Shown: piece by piece, positions 7,901-16,109 of the stretch
Position numbering within the stretch: the first letter of the stretch is position 1
Layout of the letters: each line of letters begins with the position of its first letter
The notes under the pieces: generated by a model
Seen by the model: only the letters and a program-made list of their open reading frames with translations
What the model was told of the DNA's origin: nothing
Databases searched by the model: none
DNA from: Ensifer sp. LC163
GTDB taxonomy: Bacteria > Pseudomonadota > Alphaproteobacteria > Rhizobiales > Rhizobiaceae
Assembly: GCF_001695855.1 (NCBI RefSeq)
Contig: NZ_MBSS01000001.1
Span: 310,001-374,000 of the forward strand
Direction of reading: 5' to 3'
DNA: 64,000 nucleotides
Position numbers and translations under genes: made by a program

Positions 7901-8094
7901 CGCCGCGCGCCAAACAAGACACGCAAGGAACACTGCAACGCTTGAATTATGTAAGCGGCGGCAAACCCTCCCGGTCTCCCGCCGTCACGCGAATGCCCGT
8001 ATCGACGGCCCTGCCCTCACCGCCCGGACCGGCGCCCCGTCAGAGTTGCTGCATAATTCCTTAAATCGATTTCGATCTAAGGAATTATGCAGTA
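7901..8094 (-). repeat. Split family-1 repeat: decayed hairpin 2 and intact hairpin 1
   Basis: About 7901-7950 holds a degenerate hairpin 2 (CAGCGCCGCGCGCC ... ACGCAAGGAACACTGCAA). About 8047-8094 is an intact hairpin 1 (CTGCATAATTCCTTAAATCG ... AATTATGCAG) ending in TA. Roughly 95 bp of unrelated DNA separates them, either a later insertion or two independent copies. Confidence 0.7.
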
Positions 8095-8142
8095 GCAGTA
8101 AAGACGGGACCGCGCGGTGAGCTCCGAGGATGGCGTCAATAC

Positions 8143-8406
8143 TCACCTGCCTCCCGCCTTGATCAAGCAGATCGCAAGCACGTCTTCCTCGATGCCCCGA
8201 CAGATGGATTCGAATTCGGCGATGAGATCCTTGTCGCGTCCTCCGAGGCGGCGCTGCCTTTCCAGCATCTCGCTTGCCTCGCCATAGGCCTCACACAGGC
8301 CAGCAACAGAAGCGTTGCTGGCGCTGAGAAGCTGCAACTGGCCGCGAACGCCAGGCAGTTGCAGCATGAGTCTGAGAAGTCCCAGTTGCTTGTTGTCCGA
8401 AGCCAT
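8143..8406 (-). CDS. Hypothetical protein (87 aa)
   Basis: A small, mostly helical protein rich in Leu, Glu and Arg (LGLLRLMLQLPGVRGQLQLL; EASEMLERQRRL), with no signal peptide or membrane span. GGCGGA sits upstream of the ATG at usual spacing. Third-position G/C is somewhat lower than in the neighbours. I do not recognise the family. It is divergent from the sulfatase gene, with a 470-bp intergenic region carrying operator-like repeats between them, so it could share regulation with that module. It might also be spurious. Confidence 0.5.
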   Translation of the reverse strand: MASDNKQLGLLRLMLQLPGVRGQLQLLSASNASVAGLCEAYGEASEMLERQRRLGGRDKDLIAEFESICRGIEEDVLAICLIKAGGR

Positions 8407-8876
8407 GAGTCAGTTCCGCCAAAACGATGTCAATGCCCCTTGCCGATCTGCCGTGAAGCCGTCCGACGCAACGCATCCGGGCACCTGGAGCCGCCGATTA
8501 TCGCTTGCTCTTGCCTTCAGCCGCTTCGCGCTTCCCTTGTTCTTTTCCGAGAGCATGCCGAGCCTTTGCCGGTTCCGAAAGTACGTAACGGTAACGGACC
8601 GCGTTTGCGGCGTGCAAGACGGTCGCATCGATGGCATGGCGTTCGCCCAGGTGACTGCGAGATGGCACGACGCGGGGCGAAAAAGCACCTTCTAAGCAAG
8701 GCTGGTCATCGCGACCGAACGGCCAGTCTCAGGGACGCTCCCCGCGGCGTCTTTCGGCTTTCGTTACTGTTACGTACTTGTGCGTGCGACCATTTCTCCC
8801 AAACTGCCGGCGTTCCTTCGAGACTTTACCTTCCATCACGAGAGCAACCTACTTATTGACCTCAGGGAGACACTAG
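8407..8876. promoter_or_regulatory. 470-bp divergent regulatory region with a 17-bp inverted repeat
   Basis: No convincing gene lies here. AGTACGTAACGGTAACG (8580-8596) recurs inverted with one mismatch as CGTTACTGTTACGTACT (8762-8778), about 165 bp apart. The second copy is 98 bp before the sulfatase start. The pair looks like operators for one regulator acting by looping or double occupancy. A good Shine-Dalgarno sequence (AGGGAG) precedes the sulfatase ATG. Confidence 0.55.
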
Positions 8877-10526
8877 ATGAGCATGGACTTGAAGCGTGGT
8901 CTTGCGCGGTTGGCTGCGTCCGCAGCCGCCCGTGCAGGCAAACCCAAAGCTTTGGCCTTGGCCGGGACCGTTTTGTTTTCGACCATATCGGCCACCGCCG
9001 TTTCCGCCTACGCGCAGGACGCCGCAAAGCCGAACATCCTCGTCATCTTCGGCGACGATATCGGCCAGACCAACATCAGCGCCTATTCCTTCGGCGTGAC
9101 GGGATATAACACGCCGAACATCGACCGGATCGCCAGAGACGGCATGAAGTTCACGGACTACTATGCCGAGAACAGCTGCACGGCAGGTCGCTCCACCTTC
9201 ATTACCGGGCAGACGGTGCTGCGCACGGGTATGTCGAAGGTCGGCGTGCCCGGTGCGCCAGTCGGCATTCAGGACCGTGACGTGACGATCGCCCAGGCAC
9301 TGAAGCCGCTCGGCTATGCGACCGGCCAGTTCGGCAAGAACCACCTTGGCGACCAGGACCGCTTTCTTCCGACCGCCCACGGCTTCGACGAGTTCTTCGG
9401 CAATCTCTATCATCTGAACGCCGAGGAGGAACCCGAACGACCCTACTGGCCGAAGGACGACCCGGCGTTCCTGAAGAGCTACGCGCCTCGCGGCGTCCTG
9501 CACTCCTTCGCCGATGGCAAGGTGGAGGACACCGGTGCGCTCAACACCAAGCGCATGGAGACCATCGACGACGAAACGACTGCAGCGGCGATGGAGTTCA
9601 TCAAGAAGCAGACACAGGAAAAGAAGCCCTTCTTCACCTGGATGAACACCACACGCATGCACCTCTTCACGCACGTGCGAGACCAGTACAAGGGGCAGAG
9701 CGGCATGCCGGGCAACGACTACGCCGACGGCATGATCGAGCATGACAATGATGTCGGCAAGCTGCTCGATCTGCTCGACGAGTTGAAGATCGCTGACAAC
9801 ACGATCGTCGTTTACACGACCGACAACGGCCCCAACCAGTTCTCCTGGCCGGATGCGGCAACCACGCCGTTCCGCAGTGAAAAGGACTCGAATTGGGAAG
9901 GCGCATTTCGTGTTCCCGCGATGATCCGCTGGCCGGGCAAGATCAAGCCTGGCACCAGCACCGAGATGATGTCCGGGCTCGACTGGTTCCCGACATTGCT
10001 CGCAGCCGCCGGCGACAAGGACATCAAGGAGCGCCTGCTGAAGGGAACTACGCTTGGCGACAAGGACTTCAAGGTGCACCTCGACGGCTATAACCAGCTC
10101 CCCTATCTGCTCGGTGAACAGCCGAAGAGCGCCCGCAACGAGTTCTTCTATTTCAACGATGACGCCAAGCTCGTCGGCATGCGCTACGAGAACTGGAAGT
10201 ACGTCTTCTGCGAGATGCAAGCGCCGGGTGGCTTCGCAGTTTGGCAGGACCAGTTCGCTTGCCTGCGTGTTCCGAAGGTCTTCAACCTGCGCATGGATCC
10301 TTACGAGCGCGCCGATGTCGTCTCGGACCAGTACGATGACTGGCTCACCAAGAATGCCTATCTGACCGCACAAGGCGTGACGAAGTCTGCAGCGTTCCTG
10401 GAAACCTTCATCGAGTACCCGCCGAGCCAGAAGCCGGCCAGCTTCTCGATCGACCAGATCGAGGAAGGCGTGCATGCCAAGATCGACGAAATCTTGAGCA
10501 AGGCGAAGGCCGCATCCGCGCAGTAA
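8877..10526 (+). CDS. Exported type I sulfatase (arylsulfatase family)
   Basis: A 549-residue sulfatase that would hydrolyse a sulfate ester outside the cytoplasm. An N-terminal export signal runs to about residue 46 (SAYAQ). PNILVIFGDDIG provides metal-binding D60/D61. CTAGR at 101-105 is the CxAxR signature whose Cys becomes formylglycine; GKNHLGD and YTTDNGPNQ carry further active-site and metal residues. No sulfatase-maturating enzyme gene is in the window, so maturation must be supplied from elsewhere. A stem-loop and a 53-bp gap link it to the fused transporter/aminopropyltransferase-like gene, suggesting one operon. The substrate is unknown; a polyanionic sulfate ester or choline-sulfate-like compound cannot be assigned from sequence alone. 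Confidence 0.92.
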   Translation: MSMDLKRGLARLAASAAARAGKPKALALAGTVLFSTISATAVSAYAQDAAKPNILVIFGDDIGQTNISAYSFGVTGYNTPNIDRIARDGMKFTDYYAENSCTAGRSTFITGQTVLRTGMSKVGVPGAPVGIQDRDVTIAQALKPLGYATGQFGKNHLGDQDRFLPTAHGFDEFFGNLYHLNAEEEPERPYWPKDDPAFLKSYAPRGVLHSFADGKVEDTGALNTKRMETIDDETTAAAMEFIKKQTQEKKPFFTWMNTTRMHLFTHVRDQYKGQSGMPGNDYADGMIEHDNDVGKLLDLLDELKIADNTIVVYTTDNGPNQFSWPDAATTPFRSEKDSNWEGAFRVPAMIRWPGKIKPGTSTEMMSGLDWFPTLLAAAGDKDIKERLLKGTTLGDKDFKVHLDGYNQLPYLLGEQPKSARNEFFYFNDDAKLVGMRYENWKYVFCEMQAPGGFAVWQDQFACLRVPKVFNLRMDPYERADVVSDQYDDWLTKNAYLTAQGVTKSAAFLETFIEYPPSQKPASFSIDQIEEGVHAKIDEILSKAKAASAQ

Positions 10527-10532
10527 CGGGAT

Positions 10533-10557
10533 GAGGCGGCGGGTAACCCGCCGCCTC
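10533..10557 (+). terminator. Intercistronic stem-loop between the sulfatase and fused MFS genes
   Basis: GAGGCGGCGGGT and ACCCGCCGCCTC form a perfect 12-bp stem with a one-base centre 6 bp after the sulfatase stop. There is no clear T-run, and the next Shine-Dalgarno sequence starts at 10567. This favours partial termination or 3'-end protection over a full stop. Confidence 0.6.
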
Positions 10558-10579
10558 TCGGCTTTCAAGGAGTAGAAGC

Positions 10580-13105
10580 GTGCCAACAAGGGATCTTGCA
10601 GTCTCCTCAGCACTTCCGTCATCCCGGTCGCAGAACAGAACAGTCCCTGCGATTGCCGGGGTCATGCTGCTTTTATCGGGCGCTGCGGCACTGATATTTC
10701 AAGTCCTCTGGATAAAGCAGCTTTCTATTGTCACGGGCGTTGATGTCTACGCGGTCAGTACGGGCGTCAGCGCGTTCTTCATCGGCATGGCAGCAGGCAG
10801 CCTGATTATTGGCCGCCTCATCGACCGGTCCCGGCGTCCCTTGCGCCTCTACGCCCTGTTCGAAGTGCTGGTTGCCGTCCTCGGCCTTGCCGTCACCGTT
10901 TGCCTCTCCCATATCGCTCCGCTTTTTGTCTCGCTCGAACAGGCCACGCCGCTTACCGCTTGGGGGCTTCTCATTGGCCTGGTCGCCACCCCTGCTTTCT
11001 TGATGGGCGGCACCCTGCCAGTTGTTGTGAGTTCGCTTGCGTCAGTGCCTGGCGGCGTGGGGGTGAAGGGCGGAAGGCTCTATGCCGCAAACACCCTCGG
11101 CGCGATTTTCGGTTGCCTGGCCGTTCCATTCGCGCTCATTCCGGCTTTCGGCGTCACGGGCACAGCCTTTGCCGCGGCTGGATTTGCGATTGCGGCGGCG
11201 ATGCTGGCACTGTCGCTGAATTCTTTTTCACACGCTGCTTCGCCACAACCGCCGAGCGCGACGGATCCAAAACACGGATCCATGCTCGCCCTTGTGTTGT
11301 ACGCGATCGCTGGCGCTGTCGCCTTGGGATATGAAGTCGTCTGGTCACAGGCTGTTGTTCAATTCATATCGACCCGATCCTTCGCTTTTTCCATTGTGCT
11401 CGCGACCTACCTCCTGGGCCTCGCGGGCGGCTCCTTCTTGCTCTCGAAGCGGGCCGATCGCACGCCTGATCCCTGGGGGCTGTTCGGGCTGTTTATCTCC
11501 GGCGCGGGCCTCCTGGCGCTGGCCGAAATCGCCCTCCTCGGGCCCTGGCTGATCTCGCTGCAATCACTGGCCGAGACGTGGATGGTCGAAGGGACCGGCA
11601 GTCTCTTCGTCGGGATGTGCGCCCGCTTCCTGGTTGCCTCCCTTACGATCGTCTTCGGTCCGACGCTGCTGCTCGGCGCGGCCTTCCCCGTGGTGCTTCG
11701 TCTCGCGGTCGATACCCGCCATGCCGGCCGCGACACCGGCCGCGTTCTCGCCTTCAACACGCTTGGCGGAATTCTGGGGACGCTGGTGACTGGGTTCGTG
11801 CTGGTCCCGGCGCTCGGTATCGTTACCAGCCTCGGCATTCTCGCATCGATTGCGGCGGCGATCGGCATCGTCGCCGCTTACGAGGGATCAGGACGCAACA
11901 GGTTCAAGGCTCTTGTGCTCGCTGCGGGTGCGGCCGTCGTGGTGCTGACGGTCGCCACCCCCAAAAGCCATCTCGCGGACCTTCTCAACACAACGCGGGG
12001 CAACGGGACGATCGTCTCCTACGACGAGGGCCTGGGCGCAACCGTCGCCGTGATCGAGCAGGGCAAGTCGGACAGGCGCTTCAAAAGGCTGTATATCCAG
12101 GGCGTATCAAACACTGGCGATGCGATGCCGTCGCTCCGCTACATGCGCCTTCAGGCGTTGCTGCCGTTGATCATCCAGAGCGAACAGCCGAAATCCGCCC
12201 TCGTCATCGGACTTGGGACCGGGATTACCGCAGGCTCGCTGCTCGCCTACCCGGGATTGGAGCGGCGCGTCGTGGCGGAGTTGCTTCCGGCTGTCGTGGA
12301 GGCCTCCGCGCATTTCAGGGGGAACTTCAACGCCGCCAAGGATCCGCGCATCGAAGTGCGGCTGCGGGATGGGCGACGCGAGCTTCTGGCCAGCGACGAG
12401 CATTACGACCTCATCACGCTCGAGCCGCCCCCGCCGTCGGCTGCCGGGGTGGTCAATCTCTATTCGTCGGATTTCTACCAACTGGCACGGGAAAGGCTCA
12501 CGGCGAACGGATCAGTCGCGCAATGGCTGCCGATCGCAACCCAGAACGACGAAGACACGCGGTCGCTCGTTCGCAGTTTTCTGGATGTCTTTCCCCACGT
12601 GACGCTTTGGACGACCGAGCTTCATGAAATGCTGTTGATTGGCTCCCTTGCGCCGCAGGTCCTCGCTGCAGACAAGATAGCACGCCGCTTCGATGACCCC
12701 GTCCTGGCGGCCGCCCTCGCCGAAATCGGTGTGCGCAACGAAGCCGATTTGCTGGCAACGTGGATGATGGATCGTGCGGGGCTCGAGCGTTATGCGGGAA
12801 ACGCCCTGCCCGTCACCGATGATCATCCGCGGATCGAATACGGCACCTGGGTGCGGTCCGACGAAATCCAAAGAACGCTGCCTGCCCTGATCGGGCAGCG
12901 GACCGAACTCCCGATCACGGCGGCAGATCCGGATTTCGCGAAGTTGGTCTCCAAGTCGCACAATCAGCTGATGCTGTTCTATCAGGCTTCGCTCAATGCC
13001 TATGCCGGATACCGGGATGAATGGGCTCGGGACATGGACCTGCTGCAGCGGACCGATCCGGAGAACGGCTATTTCAACTGGTTCGTCGCCAAGGCCGACG
13101 ACTGA
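10580..13105 (+). CDS. Fused MFS-like membrane protein / spermidine-synthase-like domain
   Basis: An 841-residue two-part protein. Roughly residues 20-460 are hydrophobic, with a dozen or more membrane helices in two halves (repeated GGTLP/AANTLGA and GAAFPVV/FNTLGG motifs). Residues about 480-780 form a Rossmann domain like polyamine aminopropyltransferases: ALVIGLGTGITAG (about 541-553) is the nucleotide loop and EPPPPSAAGVVNLYSSDFY (about 615-633) replaces the usual D-x-x-x-P active-site segment. The altered segment suggests the substrate is not simply putrescine. It starts with GTG after AAGGAG at good spacing. The gene follows the sulfatase, pointing to joint handling of a sulfated or cationic envelope or extracellular compound. 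That link is an inference. Confidence 0.85.
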   Translation: MPTRDLAVSSALPSSRSQNRTVPAIAGVMLLLSGAAALIFQVLWIKQLSIVTGVDVYAVSTGVSAFFIGMAAGSLIIGRLIDRSRRPLRLYALFEVLVAVLGLAVTVCLSHIAPLFVSLEQATPLTAWGLLIGLVATPAFLMGGTLPVVVSSLASVPGGVGVKGGRLYAANTLGAIFGCLAVPFALIPAFGVTGTAFAAAGFAIAAAMLALSLNSFSHAASPQPPSATDPKHGSMLALVLYAIAGAVALGYEVVWSQAVVQFISTRSFAFSIVLATYLLGLAGGSFLLSKRADRTPDPWGLFGLFISGAGLLALAEIALLGPWLISLQSLAETWMVEGTGSLFVGMCARFLVASLTIVFGPTLLLGAAFPVVLRLAVDTRHAGRDTGRVLAFNTLGGILGTLVTGFVLVPALGIVTSLGILASIAAAIGIVAAYEGSGRNRFKALVLAAGAAVVVLTVATPKSHLADLLNTTRGNGTIVSYDEGLGATVAVIEQGKSDRRFKRLYIQGVSNTGDAMPSLRYMRLQALLPLIIQSEQPKSALVIGLGTGITAGSLLAYPGLERRVVAELLPAVVEASAHFRGNFNAAKDPRIEVRLRDGRRELLASDEHYDLITLEPPPPSAAGVVNLYSSDFYQLARERLTANGSVAQWLPIATQNDEDTRSLVRSFLDVFPHVTLWTTELHEMLLIGSLAPQVLAADKIARRFDDPVLAAALAEIGVRNEADLLATWMMDRAGLERYAGNALPVTDDHPRIEYGTWVRSDEIQRTLPALIGQRTELPITAADPDFAKLVSKSHNQLMLFYQASLNAYAGYRDEWARDMDLLQRTDPENGYFNWFVAKADD

Positions 13106-13160
13106 GCGTCGGCCTGTTCAAACGGGGGAGAGCCCTGCGGACGCAGGGAGGTGTTCGGAG

Positions 13161-13200
13161 AGCGACCTTTGCGCGTCTAAACAGACGCGCAAAGGTCGCT
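13161..13200. repeat. Family-1 hairpin 2 alone; likely bidirectional terminator
   Basis: AGCGACCTTTGCGCGTCT (13161-13178) and its exact complement (13183-13200) form an 18-bp perfect stem with an AAAC loop. It lies between the convergent fused-MFS and thyA genes and matches hairpin 2 of the repeat family. No hairpin 1 is present. It probably ends transcription from both sides, although no long T-run is seen. Confidence 0.75.
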
Positions 13201-13231
13201 GTAGTACGGAGACGCTGCAGGATACTCTGCG

Positions 13232-14161
13232 TTACACCGCCACGTCTGCTTGAATTGCCGGGTGAGGCTCGTATCCGGAAACCACGAAATCGTCGATGTG
13301 GTACTCGTCCAGCGAGGCTGGCTGGCGCGACAGGCTTAGCCTGGGTAGCTGCGTCGGCGAACGCTTCAACTGCTGCTTAGCCTGTTCGACATGATTCAGG
13401 TAGAGATGGACATCACCACCTACCCAGACCAGCTCTCCCATATCCATGCCGACCTGCTGCGCTACCATGGCCAGCAAAGCCGCACCGCCGACCAGATTGA
13501 ACGGCAGTCCGAGCAACACGTCGCAGCTGCGTTGGTAAACCAGGAGGTTCAGGCGAGATCTAGGATCGGCTCCATCCTGACCGCCGTTCCTCGGCCCGGA
13601 AACATGGAACTGGTACACCATATGGCACGGCGGCAGCGCCATTTCCGGCAGCTCGGGCACGTTCCAGGCGTGGAATAACATCCGCCGACTTGTCGGGTTG
13701 GTTCGCAGCGTGGCAATCACCTCAGCGATCTGGTCATGTTCTGTTCCATTCGCATCTGCCCAACGCCGCCACTGCTTGCCGTAGACCGGGCCGAGATCTC
13801 CCCATTCCCGCGCGAAGTTCTCGTCCGCGACGATCCGCGCCTCGAAATCGGCCTGCGAGATATCACTCCCCGTGGCCTCGCGGTACTTCTTAAGCGGCCA
13901 GTCTGTCCAGATCCTCACATTCTCCTGCAGCAGCGGCCGGATGTTGGTCTGCCCCGTGAGGAACCAGAGCATCTCCTTGATGGCGAGCTTCCAGTACACG
14001 CGCTTTGTCGTCAGGATAGGAAACGACCCGTCGGACAGATCGAAACGCATCATCGCACCGAAAGACGAAAGCGTGCCCACGCCAGTTCGGTCGGTTCTCT
14101 TATCTCCCTGTTCCAGGAGATGAGCCATAAGATCAAGATATTGCGTCTCGGGGTGTCGCAT
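13232..14161 (-). CDS. thyA: Thymidylate synthase (long form)
   Basis: This 309-residue enzyme methylates dUMP to dTMP using methylenetetrahydrofolate. RTDRTGVGTLSSFG, the nucleophile C179 in PPCH, NLLVYQRSCDVLLGLPFN and GGDVHLYLNH are all present. It is longer than the common 264-residue form because of extra residues around 90-118 (before EWGDLGPVYGKQW) and about 195-208 (SGPRNGGQDGADPRSR). Codon use has more A/T at third positions than neighbouring housekeeping genes. It sits apart from dfrA, with a GST and the sulfatase module between them. Together these suggest replacement by a horizontally acquired thyA, which is an inference. It lies convergent with the fused MFS gene. Confidence 0.95.
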   Translation of the reverse strand: MRHPETQYLDLMAHLLEQGDKRTDRTGVGTLSSFGAMMRFDLSDGSFPILTTKRVYWKLAIKEMLWFLTGQTNIRPLLQENVRIWTDWPLKKYREATGSDISQADFEARIVADENFAREWGDLGPVYGKQWRRWADANGTEHDQIAEVIATLRTNPTSRRMLFHAWNVPELPEMALPPCHMVYQFHVSGPRNGGQDGADPRSRLNLLVYQRSCDVLLGLPFNLVGGAALLAMVAQQVGMDMGELVWVGGDVHLYLNHVEQAKQQLKRSPTQLPRLSLSRQPASLDEYHIDDFVVSGYEPHPAIQADVAV

Positions 14162-14502
14162 GTTGCTCCCTTGTTGACTTGCCGAACGATAGCGATTTGC
14201 GGGGCCTGCTCAACCCTGAGTATTCTTACGCTCCCGACAACCGCCGTGCGGAAATGATAACGCCATCCTTTCCGCGACGGATTTTCGCCTTGCCTGTCAA
14301 TGCGCTCGTTCGGAAGATCGAACTGTTATCCCTGAAAAGTTCGCCACGCCGAGGAAGATGCCGGTTCGGCTGGTCATCACATGGTCGAGATATTGCTGCA
14401 TGGTCTTGCGCCGCCGATTCGTGTTGCCCCAAATTTAGGGTGAAGCCGGCGGCAAACCAATGTCTTGGGGGTGTTTATCCCGCAAATTCAGCCGCGCTCA
14501 AG

Positions 14503-14634
14503 GCGGGATTAAGGAAAAGTGCGCGCGGTTTTTCCGCCCGCATCCCGCTTTCACTTGTGACAATCGATCGCGTTCATGATTTTGGGTCGATCCGACCCAA
14601 AATCCCCGACCCAAAATCAGCGTGATCTAGAGCG
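14503..14634. repeat. Rhizobial intergenic repeat, family 2
   Basis: GGAAAAGTGCGCGCGG, TTTTTCCGCCCGCATCCCGC, then GATTTTGGGTCG (14578-14589) with its perfect complement (14593-14604) and a third copy of that word at 14607-14618, ending GTGATCTAGAGCGTCTGCAG. I recall this word order from many rhizobial intergenic regions. It lies just after the DUF2853 stop, and its perfect stem could serve as that gene's terminator. The remaining 340 bp up to thyA shows no gene. Confidence 0.7.
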
Positions 14635-14935
14635 TCTGCAGCTTACCGAGGTTCTTGGCCACAAGGTAATAGAAGGTCACGCGCGACTTCGAGCGATCCG
14701 CCGACATGGCCTTCGCCGTGGCCGAAATGGCTGCATCCGCTTCCGCGCCGCTGATGCCGAGCTTTTTCTCGCACCATTTTTCCCGGACGCGCTCGAGTTC
14801 CTTCGGGTCGGTGGCCGAAACAAGCGAGGAATCCTTGTTGCGCAGTGCAATTCCGAGATGGCGCACGATCTTGTTCACAACAGCTTCGTCGGCGCCGCTG
14901 TCATACTTCTGCACATCTGCGAGATAGTCGGTCAT
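14627..14935 (-). CDS. DUF2853 family protein
   Basis: A 102-residue soluble protein starting MTDYLADVQKYDSGADEAVV. The Asp/Lys-rich helices, LVSATDPKELERVREKWCEKK and a C-terminal SRVTFYYLVAKNLGKL stretch match the DUF2853 family. The start at 14933-14935 is preferred because the family begins here. Its stop is overlapped by the end of the family-2 repeat. It lies upstream of, and divergent from, the tmRNA gene. The function is unknown; no catalytic motif, signal or membrane segment is visible. Family recognition is from overall sequence character. Confidence 0.8.
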   Translation of the reverse strand: MTDYLADVQKYDSGADEAVVNKIVRHLGIALRNKDSSLVSATDPKELERVREKWCEKKLGISGAEADAAISATAKAMSADRSKSRVTFYYLVAKNLGKLQTL

Positions 14936-15021
14936 GATGCCTCCACATTGATCTTGCTCGAAAACTGCAGCATGCCCCGGCATGCCTTGGCGAGCCGCCG
15001 GAGTTTTTCATGGCTGCCAAT

Positions 15022-15072
15022 CATGTCAAGGCTTTTGGCATGTCAGGGGTTTTGGCATGTCAGGGGTTTTGG
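15022..15072. repeat. Short tandem repeat upstream of ssrA
   Basis: The 17-bp unit TTTTGGCATGTCAGGGG occurs twice in a row, flanked by partial copies (CATGTCAAGGC before, TTTTGG after). It lies between DUF2853 and the tmRNA gene. It could be a slippage product or regulator sites for either gene; no known box is recognised. Confidence 0.7.
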
Positions 15073-15124
15073 AAAAGCAGCGATATATCCGCTTCCTCCC
15101 CCTTTTCTTGGGCGCCGGAAAGAC

Positions 15125-15475
15125 CTATATGACACATGCCGTCTTCGGGCGGCTATGGCAATAAACGGGCGGTGAAATAAACCCATTGGACCCGGGGGCG
15201 GTACCCGGCGCCTCCACCAAAAACCGGTCGATATGTCGATGACCGGCTTTTGATGGGGGCGAAATAGGATCGACAAGGGCGTAAAGATCGACTTTTTGCT
15301 CGGCATTGTACCACCGTTATCGGGCTAAACTTATAGTTGCAAACGACAACTATGCTGAAGCACGTCTCGCTGCCTAACGGCGGTGCGACACTTCAAATCA
15401 AGTCCTTCCGGGTAGCACCGTAAGGCGGGGTCCGAAGGCACCTGGCAACAGAAGCCTTCACCTTCTCCCCCGCTT
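15125..15475 (+). ncRNA. ssrA: tmRNA, circularly permuted two-piece form
   Basis: The acceptor piece comes first and ends CGGCGCCTCCACCA at 15218. A short hairpin spacer (ACCGGTC/GACCGG, 15219-15254) is expected to be removed. The coding piece begins GGGGGCGAAATAGGATCGAC at 15255, whose 5' end pairs with GCCTCC of the acceptor. The tag frame 15339-15377 reads ANDNYAEARLAA and then TAA. This permuted two-piece arrangement is typical of alphaproteobacteria. tmRNA rescues stalled ribosomes and marks the broken protein for proteolysis. The outer ends are approximate; CTATAT at 15125-15130 might be the -10 element. sspB, whose product recognises ssrA tags, starts about 100 bp downstream on the same strand. 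Confidence 0.93.
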
Positions 15476-15573
15476 CGAAATGGTCTATAGATGCTTGAAT
15501 AATTGACTCGTCATATTGAGACGGGCAATGGAAAGCCGACAGTAGAATTGAGTTCGAGAAAGACGGGAATCCC

Positions 15574-16089
15574 ATGGGCCAGGACCACATTCGCTACGAC
15601 ATTCTGGCGCAGGACGCGCTTCGCGGCGTCATCCGCAAGGTGCTGACCGAGGTTGCAGCCACCGGCCACCTGCCCGGCGAGCACCATTTCTTCATTACCT
15701 TCCTGACCGGCGCGCCGGGTGTTCGCATCTCGCAGCACCTGAAATCCAAGTATCCCGAGCAGATGACCATCGTCGTGCAGCACCAGTTCTGGGAACTCAA
15801 GGTTTCCGAAGCCGGCTTCGAGATCGGTCTCTCCTTCTCCGACACACCGGAACGGCTCGTCATTCCGTTCAATGCCATTCGCGGCTTCTACGACCCCTCG
15901 GTCAATTTCGAACTCGAATTCGACGTGGCGACGGCCGAAGAGGAAGAGGCCGAATCGGCGGAGATCACCGCCTATCCCGTGCCCGAAACCGATGGCGAAG
16001 TGCCGCCCAAGGACGCGGAGAAATCCGGCGACGCCAAGAACGGCGGCGGCTCGGTGGTCTCGCTCGACTCCTTCCGCAAGAAGAACTGA
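15574..16089 (+). CDS. sspB: SspB, ClpXP adaptor for ssrA-tagged proteins (alpha type)
   Basis: A 171-residue SspB-like adaptor. The N-terminal helix (IRYDILAQDALRGVIRKVL) and the Sm-like core (HHFFITFLTGAPGVRIS; MTIVVQHQFWELKV; ERLVIPFNAIRGFYDPS) span residues about 1-112. A disordered acidic linker and a short basic C-terminal peptide (VVSLDSFRKKN) follow, expected to dock on ClpX. It would deliver tmRNA-tagged substrates to ClpXP; the tag encoded 200 bp upstream starts AND, the end that SspB proteins usually contact. It is followed after 20 bp by a DUF4169 gene and then an RHH gene, an arrangement I associate with rhizobia. Confidence 0.92.
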   Translation: MGQDHIRYDILAQDALRGVIRKVLTEVAATGHLPGEHHFFITFLTGAPGVRISQHLKSKYPEQMTIVVQHQFWELKVSEAGFEIGLSFSDTPERLVIPFNAIRGFYDPSVNFELEFDVATAEEEEAESAEITAYPVPETDGEVPPKDAEKSGDAKNGGGSVVSLDSFRKKN

Positions 16090-16109
16090 GGCAAGCGAAA
16101 GGACGCGGC

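Noticed and set aside
8862-10622. Minus-strand frame of nearly 590 codons opposite the sulfatase.
   Set aside because: No family resemblance; the plus strand has sulfatase motifs, a signal peptide and a ribosome site.
15333-15353. ATAGTTG-N7-CAACTAT palindrome, first read as a MarR-type operator.
   Set aside because: It lies inside the tmRNA coding piece, overlapping the tag codons ANDNY, so its symmetry is better explained by the RNA.
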